From Leuconostoc pseudomesenteroides KCTC 3652 (GTDB lineage Bacteria; Bacillota; Bacilli; Lactobacillales; Lactobacillaceae): DNA of 64,000 nucleotides. Location of the stretch: positions 1 through 64,000 of the forward strand of contig NZ_BMBP01000004.1 of assembly GCF_014634745.1 (NCBI RefSeq), read 5' to 3'. Of the stretch, positions 17,270 to 26,516 are shown piece after piece. Both the position numbers and the translations under genes were made by a program. Numbering within the stretch: the stretch's first letter is position 1; each line of letters opens with the position of its first letter. The notes under the pieces were generated by a model. It was not told the DNA's origin, ran no database searches, and worked only from the letters and a program-made list of their open reading frames with translations.

Positions 17270-18105
17270 AACGTTTTGAGAATATTTTAAAGAGTATTGG
17301 CCCTATGCCATTAGTGATGTCAGCCGTGGCATTGGTTTTGATTATTGTTTCTGGTTTATCTTATGAAGGACAGGTTGCGTCCCATAGCTTCTGGAGTGCC
17401 ATTGTTGCCGTCTTCACCCGTGCCATTTTAGGGGCATCGAGTTGGTTCGGTAATAATTATGGTATGGGTATTATCCTGTTCACGATTTTCATTCGCTTCT
17501 TGATTTTGCCATTGATGGTCTATCAAGTTCGTTCAATGATGAAAATGCAAGTGGTCCAGCCAGCATTGAAGGCCTTGCAAGCTAAATATCCGGGTAAGGA
17601 TACGGAAAGTCGTCAATTAATGATGGCTGAACAACAAGCATTATATAAAAATGCTGGTGTTAATCCATTCGCCTCAATGCTACCATTGATTGTACAAATG
17701 CCAATTTTGATTGCGTTGTACCAATCAATCTGGAATTCACCCGTGTTGCGTTCAGGTAAGTTTTTGTGGTTGGAATTAGGTAGCAATGATCCATACTACA
17801 TTTTGCCAGTGTTGGCGGCACTATTCACCTTTGCCTCATCATGGTTATCAATGCAATCCAATCCAGACCAAAATGGGATAACTAAGGCAATGCCTTACTT
17901 ATTCCCAGTGATTATCTTTTTCTCAGCCTTGGCAGTGCCTAGTGCATTGTCACTTTACTGGGTGGTGGGTAATGCGTTCCAAACTGTACAAACGTTCTTC
18001 TTACAAAATCCATTCAAGATTCGTCGTGAACGTGAAGCAGCTGAAGCACTTGAAAAAGAAAAGCAACGTAAAATTAAAAAGGCACGTCGCGGTAAGCGTA
18101 AGTAA
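17266..18105 (+). CDS. yidC: Membrane protein insertase YidC/Oxa1
   Basis: This 279-residue Oxa1-family insertase places membrane proteins into the bilayer. It has an N-terminal segment (13-30), then the conserved core with GMGIILFTIFIRFLILPLM (about 66-84) holding the central arginine, a cytosolic loop (SMMKMQVVQPALKALQAKYPG) and three further membrane segments, ending in a basic tail. Firmicute YidC proteins are commonly lipoproteins, but here the first segment (LIIVSGLSYEG) has no cysteine. It overlaps rnpA (ATGA). Confidence 0.94.
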   Translation: MKRFENILKSIGPMPLVMSAVALVLIIVSGLSYEGQVASHSFWSAIVAVFTRAILGASSWFGNNYGMGIILFTIFIRFLILPLMVYQVRSMMKMQVVQPALKALQAKYPGKDTESRQLMMAEQQALYKNAGVNPFASMLPLIVQMPILIALYQSIWNSPVLRSGKFLWLELGSNDPYYILPVLAALFTFASSWLSMQSNPDQNGITKAMPYLFPVIIFFSALAVPSALSLYWVVGNAFQTVQTFFLQNPFKIRREREAAEALEKEKQRKIKKARRGKRK

Positions 18106-18110
18106 TACTC

Positions 18111-18139
18111 AAAAGGGCAATCGGTTGGTTGCCCTTTTT
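18111..18139 (+). terminator. Terminator after yidC
   Basis: AAAAGGGCAA pairs with TTGCCCTTTT across an eight-base loop, followed by a T run. Confidence 0.8.
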
Positions 18140-18167
18140 GTATACAATCATGTTTGGAACCGATATA

Positions 18168-18176
18168 TGATATAAT
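18168..18176 (+). promoter_or_regulatory. Extended -10 promoter of lepB
   Basis: TGA-TATAAT (18168-18176) is an extended -10 element. No good -35 is visible. Confidence 0.45.
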
Positions 18177-18204
18177 ATTGTGTAATATTGAAGAGGTAGA
18201 GTAA

Positions 18205-18816
18205 GTGAAAAATTTTATCAAAAATTGGGTTGTACCAATTGTTATTGGATTAGCCATTGCGATGTTAATTCGGACTTTTTGGTTCACATTGGTTAAGGTT
18301 GATGGTCCCTCAATGTTGCCTAATTTAGAAAATAGTGAACTTGTTATTGAAAATAAATTAGCAACGATTAAGCGCGGAGATGTGATTGTGTTTGATGCAA
18401 CACATGAAGATCCGCAAATCAAGTCGGGACACAAAGACTATGTGAAGCGTGTTATTGCAGTGGCTGGTGACACAGTGGAACATCGCGGTGCTAACCTATA
18501 TGTCAACGGTAAAAAGGTTAATCAGGACTATATTAGCAACGACCAGCGTACCAGTGGCACGTGGGGTGATTGGTCATTGAAGACATTATCATCTCGTGAG
18601 GATCTATGGCAAAAGAAAGATCGGAACAAAAGTGTGGTACCTAAAAATATGTATTTTGTCTTAGGTGATCATCGTTCCGTATCAAATGATAGCCGCATGT
18701 TTGGCTTTATTGAAAAGAAGCATATATTAGGTAAGGTTTACGTACCATTTTGGAATTCAGATACCAAAGCAAAAGAGAACGTTAATGGCCAATCAAAAGA
18801 GTTTTTTGTCAAATAA
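18205..18816 (+). CDS. lepB: Signal peptidase I
   Basis: This 203-residue type I signal peptidase has one N-terminal membrane segment (10-28). The catalytic serine is at residue 36 in VDGPSMLPN, the catalytic lysine is in DYVKRVIAVAGD (about 77), and the late boxes are GDHRSVSNDSRMFG. It removes signal peptides on the outer face of the membrane. The start is GTG after AGAGGT. The acetyltransferase gene begins inside its last codons. Confidence 0.93.
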   Translation: MKNFIKNWVVPIVIGLAIAMLIRTFWFTLVKVDGPSMLPNLENSELVIENKLATIKRGDVIVFDATHEDPQIKSGHKDYVKRVIAVAGDTVEHRGANLYVNGKKVNQDYISNDQRTSGTWGDWSLKTLSSREDLWQKKDRNKSVVPKNMYFVLGDHRSVSNDSRMFGFIEKKHILGKVYVPFWNSDTKAKENVNGQSKEFFVK

Positions 18817-19249
18817 ATTAGCGACCGAACTTGTACTACGCGCAATGCGACCTGAAGATTCAGACGCAGTTGCGCGTATTTATTTGGAGAGCCGACAACA
18901 TCATTTTTCATGGGTGAAGCACCCTAAATTAGCTGACTTTGTGACCGATTCTCATGGTGAACGGGTGATGGTAGCTGTTTTTGGAAATGAGATTGTTGGC
19001 TTTGCGTCGTTATCTGAATGGGATCATTTTTTGCATTTGTTGTTTGTTAAAGAGGGCTGGCAAGGCTATGGTATTGGGGCACGTTTGTTAGAGTGGGCGC
19101 GTCAGGCTGTGAATGAACCTTTGGAATTAAAAGTGGTTGTGGCTAACCTTGATGCACAACGATTCTATGACCGCGAGGGTTTTGTCCCAGTCAGAAAATC
19201 TCAGCTGGCTAGACCACAAAATGTGACGTACAGGGATGGTAGAAAATGA
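18785..19249 (+). CDS. GNAT-family N-acetyltransferase
   Basis: This 154-residue acetyl-CoA-dependent acetyltransferase shows LRAMRPEDSDAVARIY (motif C/D), LFVKEGWQGYGIGARLL with the QGYGIG pyrophosphate loop (about 95-100), and NLDAQRFYDREGF (motif B). It overlaps lepB by 32 bases and corA by four, so it is part of that transcript. The substrate is unknown. Confidence 0.85.
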   Translation: MANQKSFLSNKLATELVLRAMRPEDSDAVARIYLESRQHHFSWVKHPKLADFVTDSHGERVMVAVFGNEIVGFASLSEWDHFLHLLFVKEGWQGYGIGARLLEWARQAVNEPLELKVVVANLDAQRFYDREGFVPVRKSQLARPQNVTYRDGRK

Positions 19250-20169
19250 TTGACACAGTTAAAGCAGTTAAAAATTTTAAATGGTATCACGTGTCAAATT
19301 TGACGCCGGCGGAGCATCAACGATTGATATCAGAGCATCATTTGACCAATGAAATGATTAATTATGCGGTCGACCATAACGAAAGTGTCCGTATGGAGTA
19401 TGACCATGCGGCTGATGAAGCCTTAATGGTGATTGATGTGATTTCTTATCATCCTAAAAATGTGGAAACGCGACCAATTGGCATTTTGTTTGCACATGGG
19501 GATGTTTATACTTTTACGCACGAGCCAACTGATTACATTAAAACGGTGCTTCTAGAACCACAAAATCAGCAAGTTCGTGCTGCTGATGACGATATCAGTG
19601 CTTTTGATTTCATTATGACGGGGCTTTATTCATTAATGACACGCTACGTTGATGAAATTACGGATATTAATCGCAAGAGACGTGTCATTCAAGCGCAATT
19701 TGCCGATAAAAAGCGGACAACACAGCAAATGAATGATTTGTTACATTTGCAAACGCAAATGATTTATATTCAAAATTCATTGGCTAATAACCATGCCATG
19801 CTGGATAATTATCGGACTGACTTCAAAAAAACGTTGCAAGATTTCGAGTTAGAACATATTGATGATGTTCGTGTCGAAGTTGGGCAAGCTGAGCACATGG
19901 CTAATTTGGCAATGGAAGTGATTAATTCAGTGAGTGATGCACTGGGAAATTTGAGTAATCGTGACCTGAACTGGACGATGAAAGTCTTAACAGTCTATTC
20001 TATTGTGTTGACTGTACCGACAATTGTCAGTGGCTTTTATGGTGAGAACGTCAAGTGGCTGCCATTTGCTGCGGCACAAAGTGGCTGGTGGGTCACATTA
20101 GTCATTACCGCTGCCTTGATGGCGATTGTGAGCCTGCTGTTGATGTTGAGTGGGTTCTTTAGGAAGTGA
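19246..20169 (+). CDS. CorA-family divalent cation transporter
   Basis: This 307-residue protein has the long cytosolic N-terminal domain of CorA (with DINRKRRVIQ and coiled helices at about 130-240) and two C-terminal membrane helices. The loop after the first helix, which in CorA carries the almost invariant YGMN selectivity motif, reads GFYGENV here, so an acidic residue replaces Met. The family carries Mg2+, Co2+ or Ni2+. It may still carry cations with altered selectivity, or may be a paralogue with a different job. Confidence 0.85.
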   Translation: MIDTVKAVKNFKWYHVSNLTPAEHQRLISEHHLTNEMINYAVDHNESVRMEYDHAADEALMVIDVISYHPKNVETRPIGILFAHGDVYTFTHEPTDYIKTVLLEPQNQQVRAADDDISAFDFIMTGLYSLMTRYVDEITDINRKRRVIQAQFADKKRTTQQMNDLLHLQTQMIYIQNSLANNHAMLDNYRTDFKKTLQDFELEHIDDVRVEVGQAEHMANLAMEVINSVSDALGNLSNRDLNWTMKVLTVYSIVLTVPTIVSGFYGENVKWLPFAAAQSGWWVTLVITAALMAIVSLLLMLSGFFRK

Positions 20170-20200
20170 GTGATAAGGCGCATTGTGAACCAAGTGTGAT

Positions 20201-20241
20201 AAAAAAGAGACTTCCGCGCAGTGGGCGGAAGTCTCTTTTTT
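20201..20241. terminator. Bidirectional terminator
   Basis: A perfect 17-base stem (20201-20217 with 20225-20241) is flanked by A6 and T6. It serves corA on the plus strand and the surface-protein gene on the minus strand. Confidence 0.9.
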
Positions 20242-20249
20242 ATTGTTAT

Positions 20250-23200
20250 TCAGGGCGTTGTTTCAAAAGACCATTCAATTGTTGATGTGAGTGTTTTTCC
20301 CAGTGCAGTAGATAAATTACTACCATTATCTAAGTTAATTGCAAATGACTTATTGCTATCATGATTATACTTGACTTTGAGTCGATCCGCGATTGAGTTT
20401 CCAGAAGCAAATGTAACGCGGCCGGAACTCAAATTCTGACCACCATAGGTTATTGGTAGATCACTGGCGTCTATTGTGACATCGCCGTCGCCAACCCATG
20501 GCTCCGCTTGAGTAACAGTTACATTATAGTTACCGTATAAATAATCTAACGTGATGCCATCGTTCACATCGTTGTTTAAACCTAATTGAAAAGAGGATAG
20601 ACTGCCTAGGTTAGCCGTCGAAAAAGATAAATTATCAGCCTCATCAATGCGAGATTCTGGTTCTTGAGCCCAAACATAAGTTACGGGGCGTGAAATAAAC
20701 GCTGATGACCACATATCAGATGTGGATACTAAATTACCCATTGGGTGGTGAACCGAACCGTTCCCAACAATTTGCCAACTTTGCAAACTAGTAGTAAAAG
20801 TAGTGTTTGGAATTGGTGTCGAGGCAGGAGGGGCTTCAGTAAAATCAGGAGAGGATTGGAACACAGTAGATACACCTAATTTAATCTGCCACAGGTTATT
20901 AGTATTCAGAAACATTTTTTTAACAGTTGCATCAGGTCTGATTATAAAAGGCGTTAAATCAAGTGTTTCTAATTTTTGGGTGAATTGAAACATACTATTA
21001 TAATTACTGACCTTTTGTGTATTAAAAGACGATAAATTAATTGATTTTAAAGCCTGACAATCAAAAAACATGTTACTCATATCTTTTACGTTGCCTGTGT
21101 TAAATGACGTGAGATCAAGAGAAGTTATGTGTGAGCCAGAAAACATGTAAGTCATAGTAGTAGCTGAACTAGTATTCAAGTTTAGAGTTAATGATGTTAA
21201 AGCCTTCAATTCAGCAAACATGTATGACATGTCAGTTACTTTTTCTGTGTCTAAAAATGAGGTATTCAAGGTGGTCAAGGATGTGCAGAATCCGAACAAG
21301 CCAAACATATTAGTGGCTGATCGGGTGTTAAGAGACCCTGAAGTAAAGGACGTTAGGTTTTCATTTTTGGAAAAAGTTTGTGTCCAATTTTCGGTCTTGT
21401 CGCTGTCAACATTGGTACCATTAAAGGTGGTCAAAGAATCTAGACTCGAAAAAAGTTCAGTCACATCCATAGGAAATGTTACGGTACCGCTAAAGCTAAT
21501 ATCTTTAACAAGTGTTTCTGCGTCTGCGCCATAACTACTTAGATTATCTGTTACTGATTGAGAATTTTGCAAAGTACCTGTGTAAAAAACCATCTTGCCA
21601 GTGACAGGGTCTAGTTGCCAAGGCGCAGTGCCATGAACACCAAACAAATATTGACTGTTGGACCAAACAAAAGTTTCTGCCTGACCAGCGTTAACCTCCG
21701 GTGTGGCATCAGCGAGGCTGGCAGGAGTATCAAATGTTGCACCAGTGGGAGCGTGTGCAGTGCCACTATATACTTGTTGCCATTTGGATTCCTTGACATA
21801 GTAGGTGCTGCCACTATCGATTATGTTTGTGTTAATTGATGGCACTTGAAGTAGACCCCAATTATTGTTATAACTAGCGTTTTGAGACAAGGTGAGCTTC
21901 CAAAGCTTTGTAGTACCGGCAAACATGTTGGTATGAGTAGTTGTTGATTTTGTAGTCAGAAATGTCGATAGATCAAGCTTCTCAAGCTGAGAACAGTTTT
22001 TAAACATTTCAAACATCGTAGTGACTTTTTTTGTGTTCCATCCGGGAAACGAAACGGTGGTCAACTTGGTATCATTCTCAAACATATTACCAAAAATTTG
22101 TGCGTTTTCCGTCTTTAAATAATAATTACTATCAAAACTTGTTAAATTTGGTAAATTAGAAAACAAATAACTTGAATTGACAACTAAATTGGCGGTCCCA
22201 GTAAAAGAAATGCCTTGAACAAGTGTAGCAGGTATATTATAGCTTTCTAGATTAGCTTTAACCGATAGACCAGATTCAAATTCACCTATGGAGTTACCAC
22301 CAAAAACCATTTTCCCGTTTGAGGGGTTAAGTTGCCAAAACACAGAGCCGTGATAACCATTGTAATTAGCGTCGTTATCCCAGACAACACTAACCGGCTG
22401 GTTGACTGAAATAGGACCAAGAGTTAACATCTGTTCAGTTGATACGGTTCCTCCTTGTGGGTTGTGGTCGTTTCCAGCAACCTCAACAATACGCCAAGAA
22501 TTAGAGCGAGTAGTGTATAAATTGCCATCATCAGTTGATAATTTGGTACCAACGTTTGGTGCTTCAAGTAATCCACAAGGAGCCAGATCTGTATTTTTCC
22601 CGAATGTAATTTTCCATAAATTTGTTGTATTGGTAAACATGTCATTAGTGGCGGTAGTTGAACTGGACGTACGCATTGCACTTATGTCTACTGTTTGTAA
22701 TGCTGAACAATTGCCAAAAATTCCTGCTACTGATGTTAAAGTAGTGGTTGTTTTGAAGCTAGTATTAGAAATTTTAAGTAGAGATGAATCATTATAAAAA
22801 AGTCTTGCTAGGTTCGTGGCGGCATCGGTTTGAAGATTGCGTGCATCAAATTGTGTTAAATTTGCTAAATCAGCAAATAAAGCTGAAGAATCAGAAGGGA
22901 GCTCGACTGTTTTTGTAAAGACAATTTTTTTAACAGCATCTGGGTTGACGGCGGCGTTTGTAAGATTTGTGTCTACTCTTTGTGCTAATGTGCCTGTTGA
23001 ATTAAATGTGAGCAAGCCTGTAGTACTATCAAAAGACCATGAAACTGTACCATTTGTTCCGGATGAAGAAATCCGTAAATTGTTTGATGATTTTGGCTTA
23101 GCTTCATCGGCTTCAATTACATCTGCTGCCTGCTCAATTGGCGGTTCCACCGTTGTTTTAAAAGGACCATTGCTTGAATTGTCAGGTAATGTTACAGTCT

Positions 23201-23348
23201 TTGAATCTTTGGTATCTGTGGTCTTAGAGACAGGGGTATTCTGATTTTCTGGGGGGGTAGATGACGTTTGACTGGCTGACACCGAGATGAGTGGTGTTAG
23301 CAGATTCACAATGAGTAAACCAGTTAGAAAGAGATTTTTAAATTTCAT
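20250..23348 (-). CDS. BspA-like leucine-rich-repeat surface protein
   Basis: This 1032-residue exported protein begins at ATG 23348 with a signal peptide (KFKNLFLTGLLIVNLL, cut near VSASQ), followed by a Ser/Thr/Pro-rich stretch to about residue 95. Three modules follow, each opening with an aromatic W-x-L/F-type strand pair (e.g. HGTAPWQLDPVTGKMVF) and continuing in BspA/DUF285 repeats of about 24 residues (NMF..C..L..L.LS.F.T..V). The repeats are most regular in the third module (about 700-830). The C-terminal region is beta-rich and ends TIEWSFETTP. There is no LPxTG motif; the end resembles a WxL-type wall-binding domain only loosely. A role in adhesion is inferred. Confidence 0.85.
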   Translation of the reverse strand: MKFKNLFLTGLLIVNLLTPLISVSASQTSSTPPENQNTPVSKTTDTKDSKTVTLPDNSSNGPFKTTVEPPIEQAADVIEADEAKPKSSNNLRISSSGTNGTVSWSFDSTTGLLTFNSTGTLAQRVDTNLTNAAVNPDAVKKIVFTKTVELPSDSSALFADLANLTQFDARNLQTDAATNLARLFYNDSSLLKISNTSFKTTTTLTSVAGIFGNCSALQTVDISAMRTSSSTTATNDMFTNTTNLWKITFGKNTDLAPCGLLEAPNVGTKLSTDDGNLYTTRSNSWRIVEVAGNDHNPQGGTVSTEQMLTLGPISVNQPVSVVWDNDANYNGYHGSVFWQLNPSNGKMVFGGNSIGEFESGLSVKANLESYNIPATLVQGISFTGTANLVVNSSYLFSNLPNLTSFDSNYYLKTENAQIFGNMFENDTKLTTVSFPGWNTKKVTTMFEMFKNCSQLEKLDLSTFLTTKSTTTHTNMFAGTTKLWKLTLSQNASYNNNWGLLQVPSINTNIIDSGSTYYVKESKWQQVYSGTAHAPTGATFDTPASLADATPEVNAGQAETFVWSNSQYLFGVHGTAPWQLDPVTGKMVFYTGTLQNSQSVTDNLSSYGADAETLVKDISFSGTVTFPMDVTELFSSLDSLTTFNGTNVDSDKTENWTQTFSKNENLTSFTSGSLNTRSATNMFGLFGFCTSLTTLNTSFLDTEKVTDMSYMFAELKALTSLTLNLNTSSATTMTYMFSGSHITSLDLTSFNTGNVKDMSNMFFDCQALKSINLSSFNTQKVSNYNSMFQFTQKLETLDLTPFIIRPDATVKKMFLNTNNLWQIKLGVSTVFQSSPDFTEAPPASTPIPNTTFTTSLQSWQIVGNGSVHHPMGNLVSTSDMWSSAFISRPVTYVWAQEPESRIDEADNLSFSTANLGSLSSFQLGLNNDVNDGITLDYLYGNYNVTVTQAEPWVGDGDVTIDASDLPITYGGQNLSSGRVTFASGNSIADRLKVKYNHDSNKSFAINLDNGSNLSTALGKTLTSTIEWSFETTP

Positions 23349-23407
23349 AATGTTGCGATGCTCCCAAATGACTATAATTTCGATAAGTCTATTATCACTG
23401 TGAAAGA

Positions 23408-23436
23408 TGTATAATTTGCGTGCTAAATATGAACAA
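23408..23436 (-). promoter_or_regulatory. Probable promoter of the surface-protein gene
   Basis: Minus strand: TTGTTC (23431-23436), a 17-base spacer and TATACA (23408-23413). Confidence 0.45.
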
Positions 23437-23531
23437 ATTGTAAACAATTAATGGCTGATTCTTTTAGGGAGAATATCATCAAAAACTTGCATTACTAATA
23501 GGTAATTTGATAAGCTATAAACATAAAATAA

Positions 23532-23600
23532 TTGCAGATATAATTGGTTAAAAATGGTGACCTAGTTTCTACCGCACGCCAAAAGGTGCGACTATCGCAA
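23532..23600 (+). ncRNA. Guanine-class purine riboswitch aptamer
   Basis: The core matches xpt-type aptamers in order: P1 TTGCAGATA, J1/2 TATAAT, P2 GGTTA/TGACC with L2 ending ATGG, J2/3 AGTTTCTACC, P3 CGCAC/GTGCG, J3/1 GACTAT, P1 TATCGCAA. The C in GACTAT is the specificity base for guanine, hypoxanthine and xanthine (adenine types have U). Purine salvage genes follow, as expected. Confidence 0.92.
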
Positions 23601-23625
23601 GTTAGTATTCGATTCAAAGACAATG

Positions 23626-23662
23626 CTGGCCTTTTCTGATAGGGAAATGGTCAGTTTTTTTA
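23626..23662 (+). terminator. Riboswitch-controlled terminator
   Basis: CTGGCCTTTTC pairs with GAAATGGTCAG (one mismatch, one wobble), followed by eight T. Guanine binding should favour this hairpin and switch pbuX-xpt off. Confidence 0.88.
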
Positions 23663-23687
23663 ATTGTAGCGAGAAATCGAGGGAAAA

Positions 23688-25022
23688 ATGGATAACGCGG
23701 TGAAACAAAACAAAGTACAATCTTTGTTCTTAGGATTACAACATGTGCTAGCGATGTATTCGGGTGGTGTGTTGGTGCCTTTGCTGATTGGAACAGCCTT
23801 GAAATTTTCGGCGGCACAGATGGCTTATTTAATTTCAGTGGATATTTTAATGACTGGTGTGGCAACATTGCTACAACTGAAGCGAACGCCATTAACTGGT
23901 ATTGCCATGCCCGTTGTGCTTGGTTCAGCCATTCAATCTGTATCACCCTTGATTAACATTGGTAGTACGCTAGGCATTGGTGCAATGTATGGTGCAACCA
24001 TCTCTGCCGGCATTTTTGTTTTTCTAATTGGTGGGCTCTTTGCCAAATTGCGTGCTTATTTTCCGCCAGTTGTCACCGGTTCTTTGATTACAGTGATTGG
24101 TTTTACATTGATACCGGTTGCCTTACTGAATTGGGCTGGCGGTGATGCGAGTGCCAAAAGTTATGGTGATTTAAGCAATTTATTGGTTGGTTTAGTCACG
24201 ATTATCATCATTTTAGGTTTCATGTTGTTTGCTAAGGGCTTCGTCAAAGCAATTGCTATTCTATTAGGCATTATCTTAGGTACTGTGTTTGCAGCCTTTT
24301 TAGGTAAAGTATCACTTGAACCTGTTGCTTCAGCTGCTTGGGTGCACGTGCCAACGCCATTTTTCTTGGGTGTTCCGACATTTCATACGTCAGCCATTAT
24401 CACAATGATTGTGATTGTATTAACGAGTATGATTGAATCAACGGGTGTTTACTTTGCGTTAGCTGATTTGACTGGTCGTAAGCTAAGTGCACACGACATG
24501 GCCAATGGTTATCGAGCCGAAGGTCTAGGGGTCATTTTGTCTGGTATTTTTAACACATTTCCCTATTCAACCTTCAGTCAAAACGTTGGTGTGGTTAGAC
24601 TTTCAGGCGTGAAAACGAAACAACCCATTTATTTTGCAGCAATCATTTTAATTATTATTGGTTTGCTACCAAAGTTTGGCGCATTAGCAACGATAATTCC
24701 AAGTGCTGTATTGGGTGGTGCAATGTTTGTTATGTTTGGGACGATTGGTGTGCAAGGTGTCAATATTTTACGCCATGTCAACTTTGATTCTGAGAAAAAC
24801 TTAGTGATTGCGGCGTTATCAATTGGTGGTGGTATTGGTGTGACGGTCTACCCACAATTTTTCCAGCATTTGCCACAAACTATTCAACTGATTGTGACAA
24901 ACAGCGTGGTCGTGACATCAATTTTAGCAGTGGTCTTGAACATGATTCTTAATGGTAAAATTAATGACGACGGCGAACAAGTAATGGATGGTAAAATAGT
25001 TGAAAAGGGGTTAGCACAATGA
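23688..25022 (+). CDS. pbuX: Xanthine/nucleobase permease (NCS2 family)
   Basis: This 444-residue membrane protein of the nucleobase-cation symporter 2 family has about 12-14 hydrophobic segments. It begins with [23 protein letters not shown], typical of xanthine permeases, and contains the [15 protein letters not shown] signature (about 255-269) and [13 protein letters not shown]. It imports xanthine. It lies directly behind the riboswitch and overlaps xpt by four bases. Confidence 0.92.
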   Translation: MDNAVKQNKVQSLFLGLQHVLAMYSGGVLVPLLIGTALKFSAAQMAYLISVDILMTGVATLLQLKRTPLTGIAMPVVLGSAIQSVSPLINIGSTLGIGAMYGATISAGIFVFLIGGLFAKLRAYFPPVVTGSLITVIGFTLIPVALLNWAGGDASAKSYGDLSNLLVGLVTIIIILGFMLFAKGFVKAIAILLGIILGTVFAAFLGKVSLEPVASAAWVHVPTPFFLGVPTFHTSAIITMIVIVLTSMIESTGVYFALADLTGRKLSAHDMANGYRAEGLGVILSGIFNTFPYSTFSQNVGVVRLSGVKTKQPIYFAAIILIIIGLLPKFGALATIIPSAVLGGAMFVMFGTIGVQGVNILRHVNFDSEKNLVIAALSIGGGIGVTVYPQFFQHLPQTIQLIVTNSVVVTSILAVVLNMILNGKINDDGEQVMDGKIVEKGLAQ

Positions 25023-25588
25023 AATTGTTAGAAGAGCGCATTCAAAAAGATGGTCGGGTATTAAATGAAGACGTCTTAAAGGTCGATTCATTTTTGAACC
25101 ATCAAATTGATCCAGAACTGATGCAAGCAATGGGACAAGAGTTTGCGCGTTTATTTGCTAATGAGAAGATTGATAAGGTCCTAACGGTTGAAACTTCTGG
25201 TATTGCACCAGCCGTTTTTGCTGGATTGGCGCTACACGTACCAGTTGTTTTTGCACGTAAAAACAAGTCATTAACGTTGCCAGATAATGTGTGGACTGCT
25301 GACGTCTATTCATTTACTAAGCAAACAACCAATCATATCATGATTGACAAGCGCTTTTTGACAGCAGGCGAGAATGTGCTCATTATTGATGACTTCTTAG
25401 CTAACGGTCAGGCGGTTGATGGTTTACTGACAATTGCCCAAGACGCTGATTTACATGTTGTTGGGGCTGGTATTGTCATTGAAAAAACTTTCCAAAAAGG
25501 ACGCCAGCTACTAGATGAGCGAGGCATTCATGTGGAAAGTTTGGCGAGAATTAAAGCTTTTGTCAACGGTCAAGTTGAATTTCTATAA
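25019..25588 (+). CDS. xpt: Xanthine phosphoribosyltransferase
   Basis: This 189-residue enzyme converts xanthine and PRPP to XMP. The PRPP-binding loop is [13 protein letters not shown] (about 123-135), and VETSGIAPA and [10 protein letters not shown] are conserved for the family. It overlaps pbuX (ATGA) and so shares the riboswitch transcript. Its last codons overlap the end of the convergent LysR gene by six bases. Confidence 0.94.
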   Translation: MKLLEERIQKDGRVLNEDVLKVDSFLNHQIDPELMQAMGQEFARLFANEKIDKVLTVETSGIAPAVFAGLALHVPVVFARKNKSLTLPDNVWTADVYSFTKQTTNHIMIDKRFLTAGENVLIIDDFLANGQAVDGLLTIAQDADLHVVGAGIVIEKTFQKGRQLLDERGIHVESLARIKAFVNGQVEFL

Positions 25589-26401
25589 TTGGCTGGCAAT
25601 TTTTGCGAAATGTTTATGCCATTTTAGGACATCAGCACGATTTTCATGTGCTGAACGAATCAAATAAAATGAGCGATTAAAATTGCTATTTAAAGATTGA
25701 TAAGGAACGCCATTGGGCAGTGTTTGAATACTGACAATCGACTTACCAAAGTTTTCCGCCAGCATTTTGACAATCACGTCGTTGTTGGCAATGGTTAAAA
25801 AATGGTCGGGCACAATGTCTTCTTGTTTGAAATATTGCTGTGTATAGTGGTATACACCAGAACCCTTTTCACGCACCAGCCATAGATCACTGTTAGGATT
25901 ACCCGCTAACACTAACTGGTCGGTAGCAATGGCTTCACGCACAATAAAATCATGTGTAATCGGCTTTTCAATTAAGCCAATATCAAACTGATGATTCAAT
26001 ATGCCAGCTAGAATTTCCTCGGAATTATGCATTTCGATTTGGAAATCAGTGGTATTGAAATCATCTTTTTTAATATGAGCTACTATTTTAGGCAATAAGA
26101 CGGTTGCTGAAGTTTGCGAGGCGCCAATCTTGATAGTGGTCCGTCGATTTTGAACAAGACTATCGGTGGTTTTTTGCCAATCATCTAAAAGCGCTAGCGC
26201 GCGTTGATACAACATACGGGCATTAGTTGTCGGTGCTAATTCAGTACGGCCATTTCGGTCAAATAGGGTTGTTTTTAACTCGGTTTCCAATTGTTTAATA
26301 TGGACACTGACGCTGGGTTGCGAGATAAATAATTGGTCTGCTGCCTTTGAAAAAGACCGCGTTTCATAAACTGCAATGAAGGTTTGTAATAATTTGAACA
26401 T
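25583..26401 (-). CDS. LysR-family transcriptional regulator
   Basis: This 272-residue regulator has the LysR winged helix at residues 1-60 ([38 protein letters not shown], given here only as family context in shortened form: [15 protein letters not shown] is the recognition part), followed by a substrate-binding domain. It diverges from the YeiH-type transporter gene with about 115 bases between, the usual layout for a LysR regulator and its target. The effector is unknown. Confidence 0.9.
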   Translation of the reverse strand: MFKLLQTFIAVYETRSFSKAADQLFISQPSVSVHIKQLETELKTTLFDRNGRTELAPTTNARMLYQRALALLDDWQKTTDSLVQNRRTTIKIGASQTSATVLLPKIVAHIKKDDFNTTDFQIEMHNSEEILAGILNHQFDIGLIEKPITHDFIVREAIATDQLVLAGNPNSDLWLVREKGSGVYHYTQQYFKQEDIVPDHFLTIANNDVIVKMLAENFGKSIVSIQTLPNGVPYQSLNSNFNRSFYLIRSAHENRADVLKWHKHFAKIASQL

Positions 26402-26437
26402 AGTCCATTCCTATTAGTTTTTTTAATTGAATACATT

Positions 26438-26449
26438 ATAAATATTTAT
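26438..26449. promoter_or_regulatory. Candidate LysR binding palindrome
   Basis: ATAAATATTTAT is a perfect 12-base palindrome containing the T-N11-A-type symmetry of LysR sites. It lies in the divergent gap between the regulator and the transporter. Confidence 0.4.
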
Positions 26450-26516
26450 TTTACAAATAGCAAACACGGGGGTAATATTAATTGTATTATAAGTTTAAGG
26501 ATTGACGGGAGAAAAC

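Noticed and set aside
16656-18105. Replication origin near rpmH
   Set aside because: rpmH often neighbours dnaA and oriC, but here no dnaA and no cluster of DnaA boxes is visible next to it.
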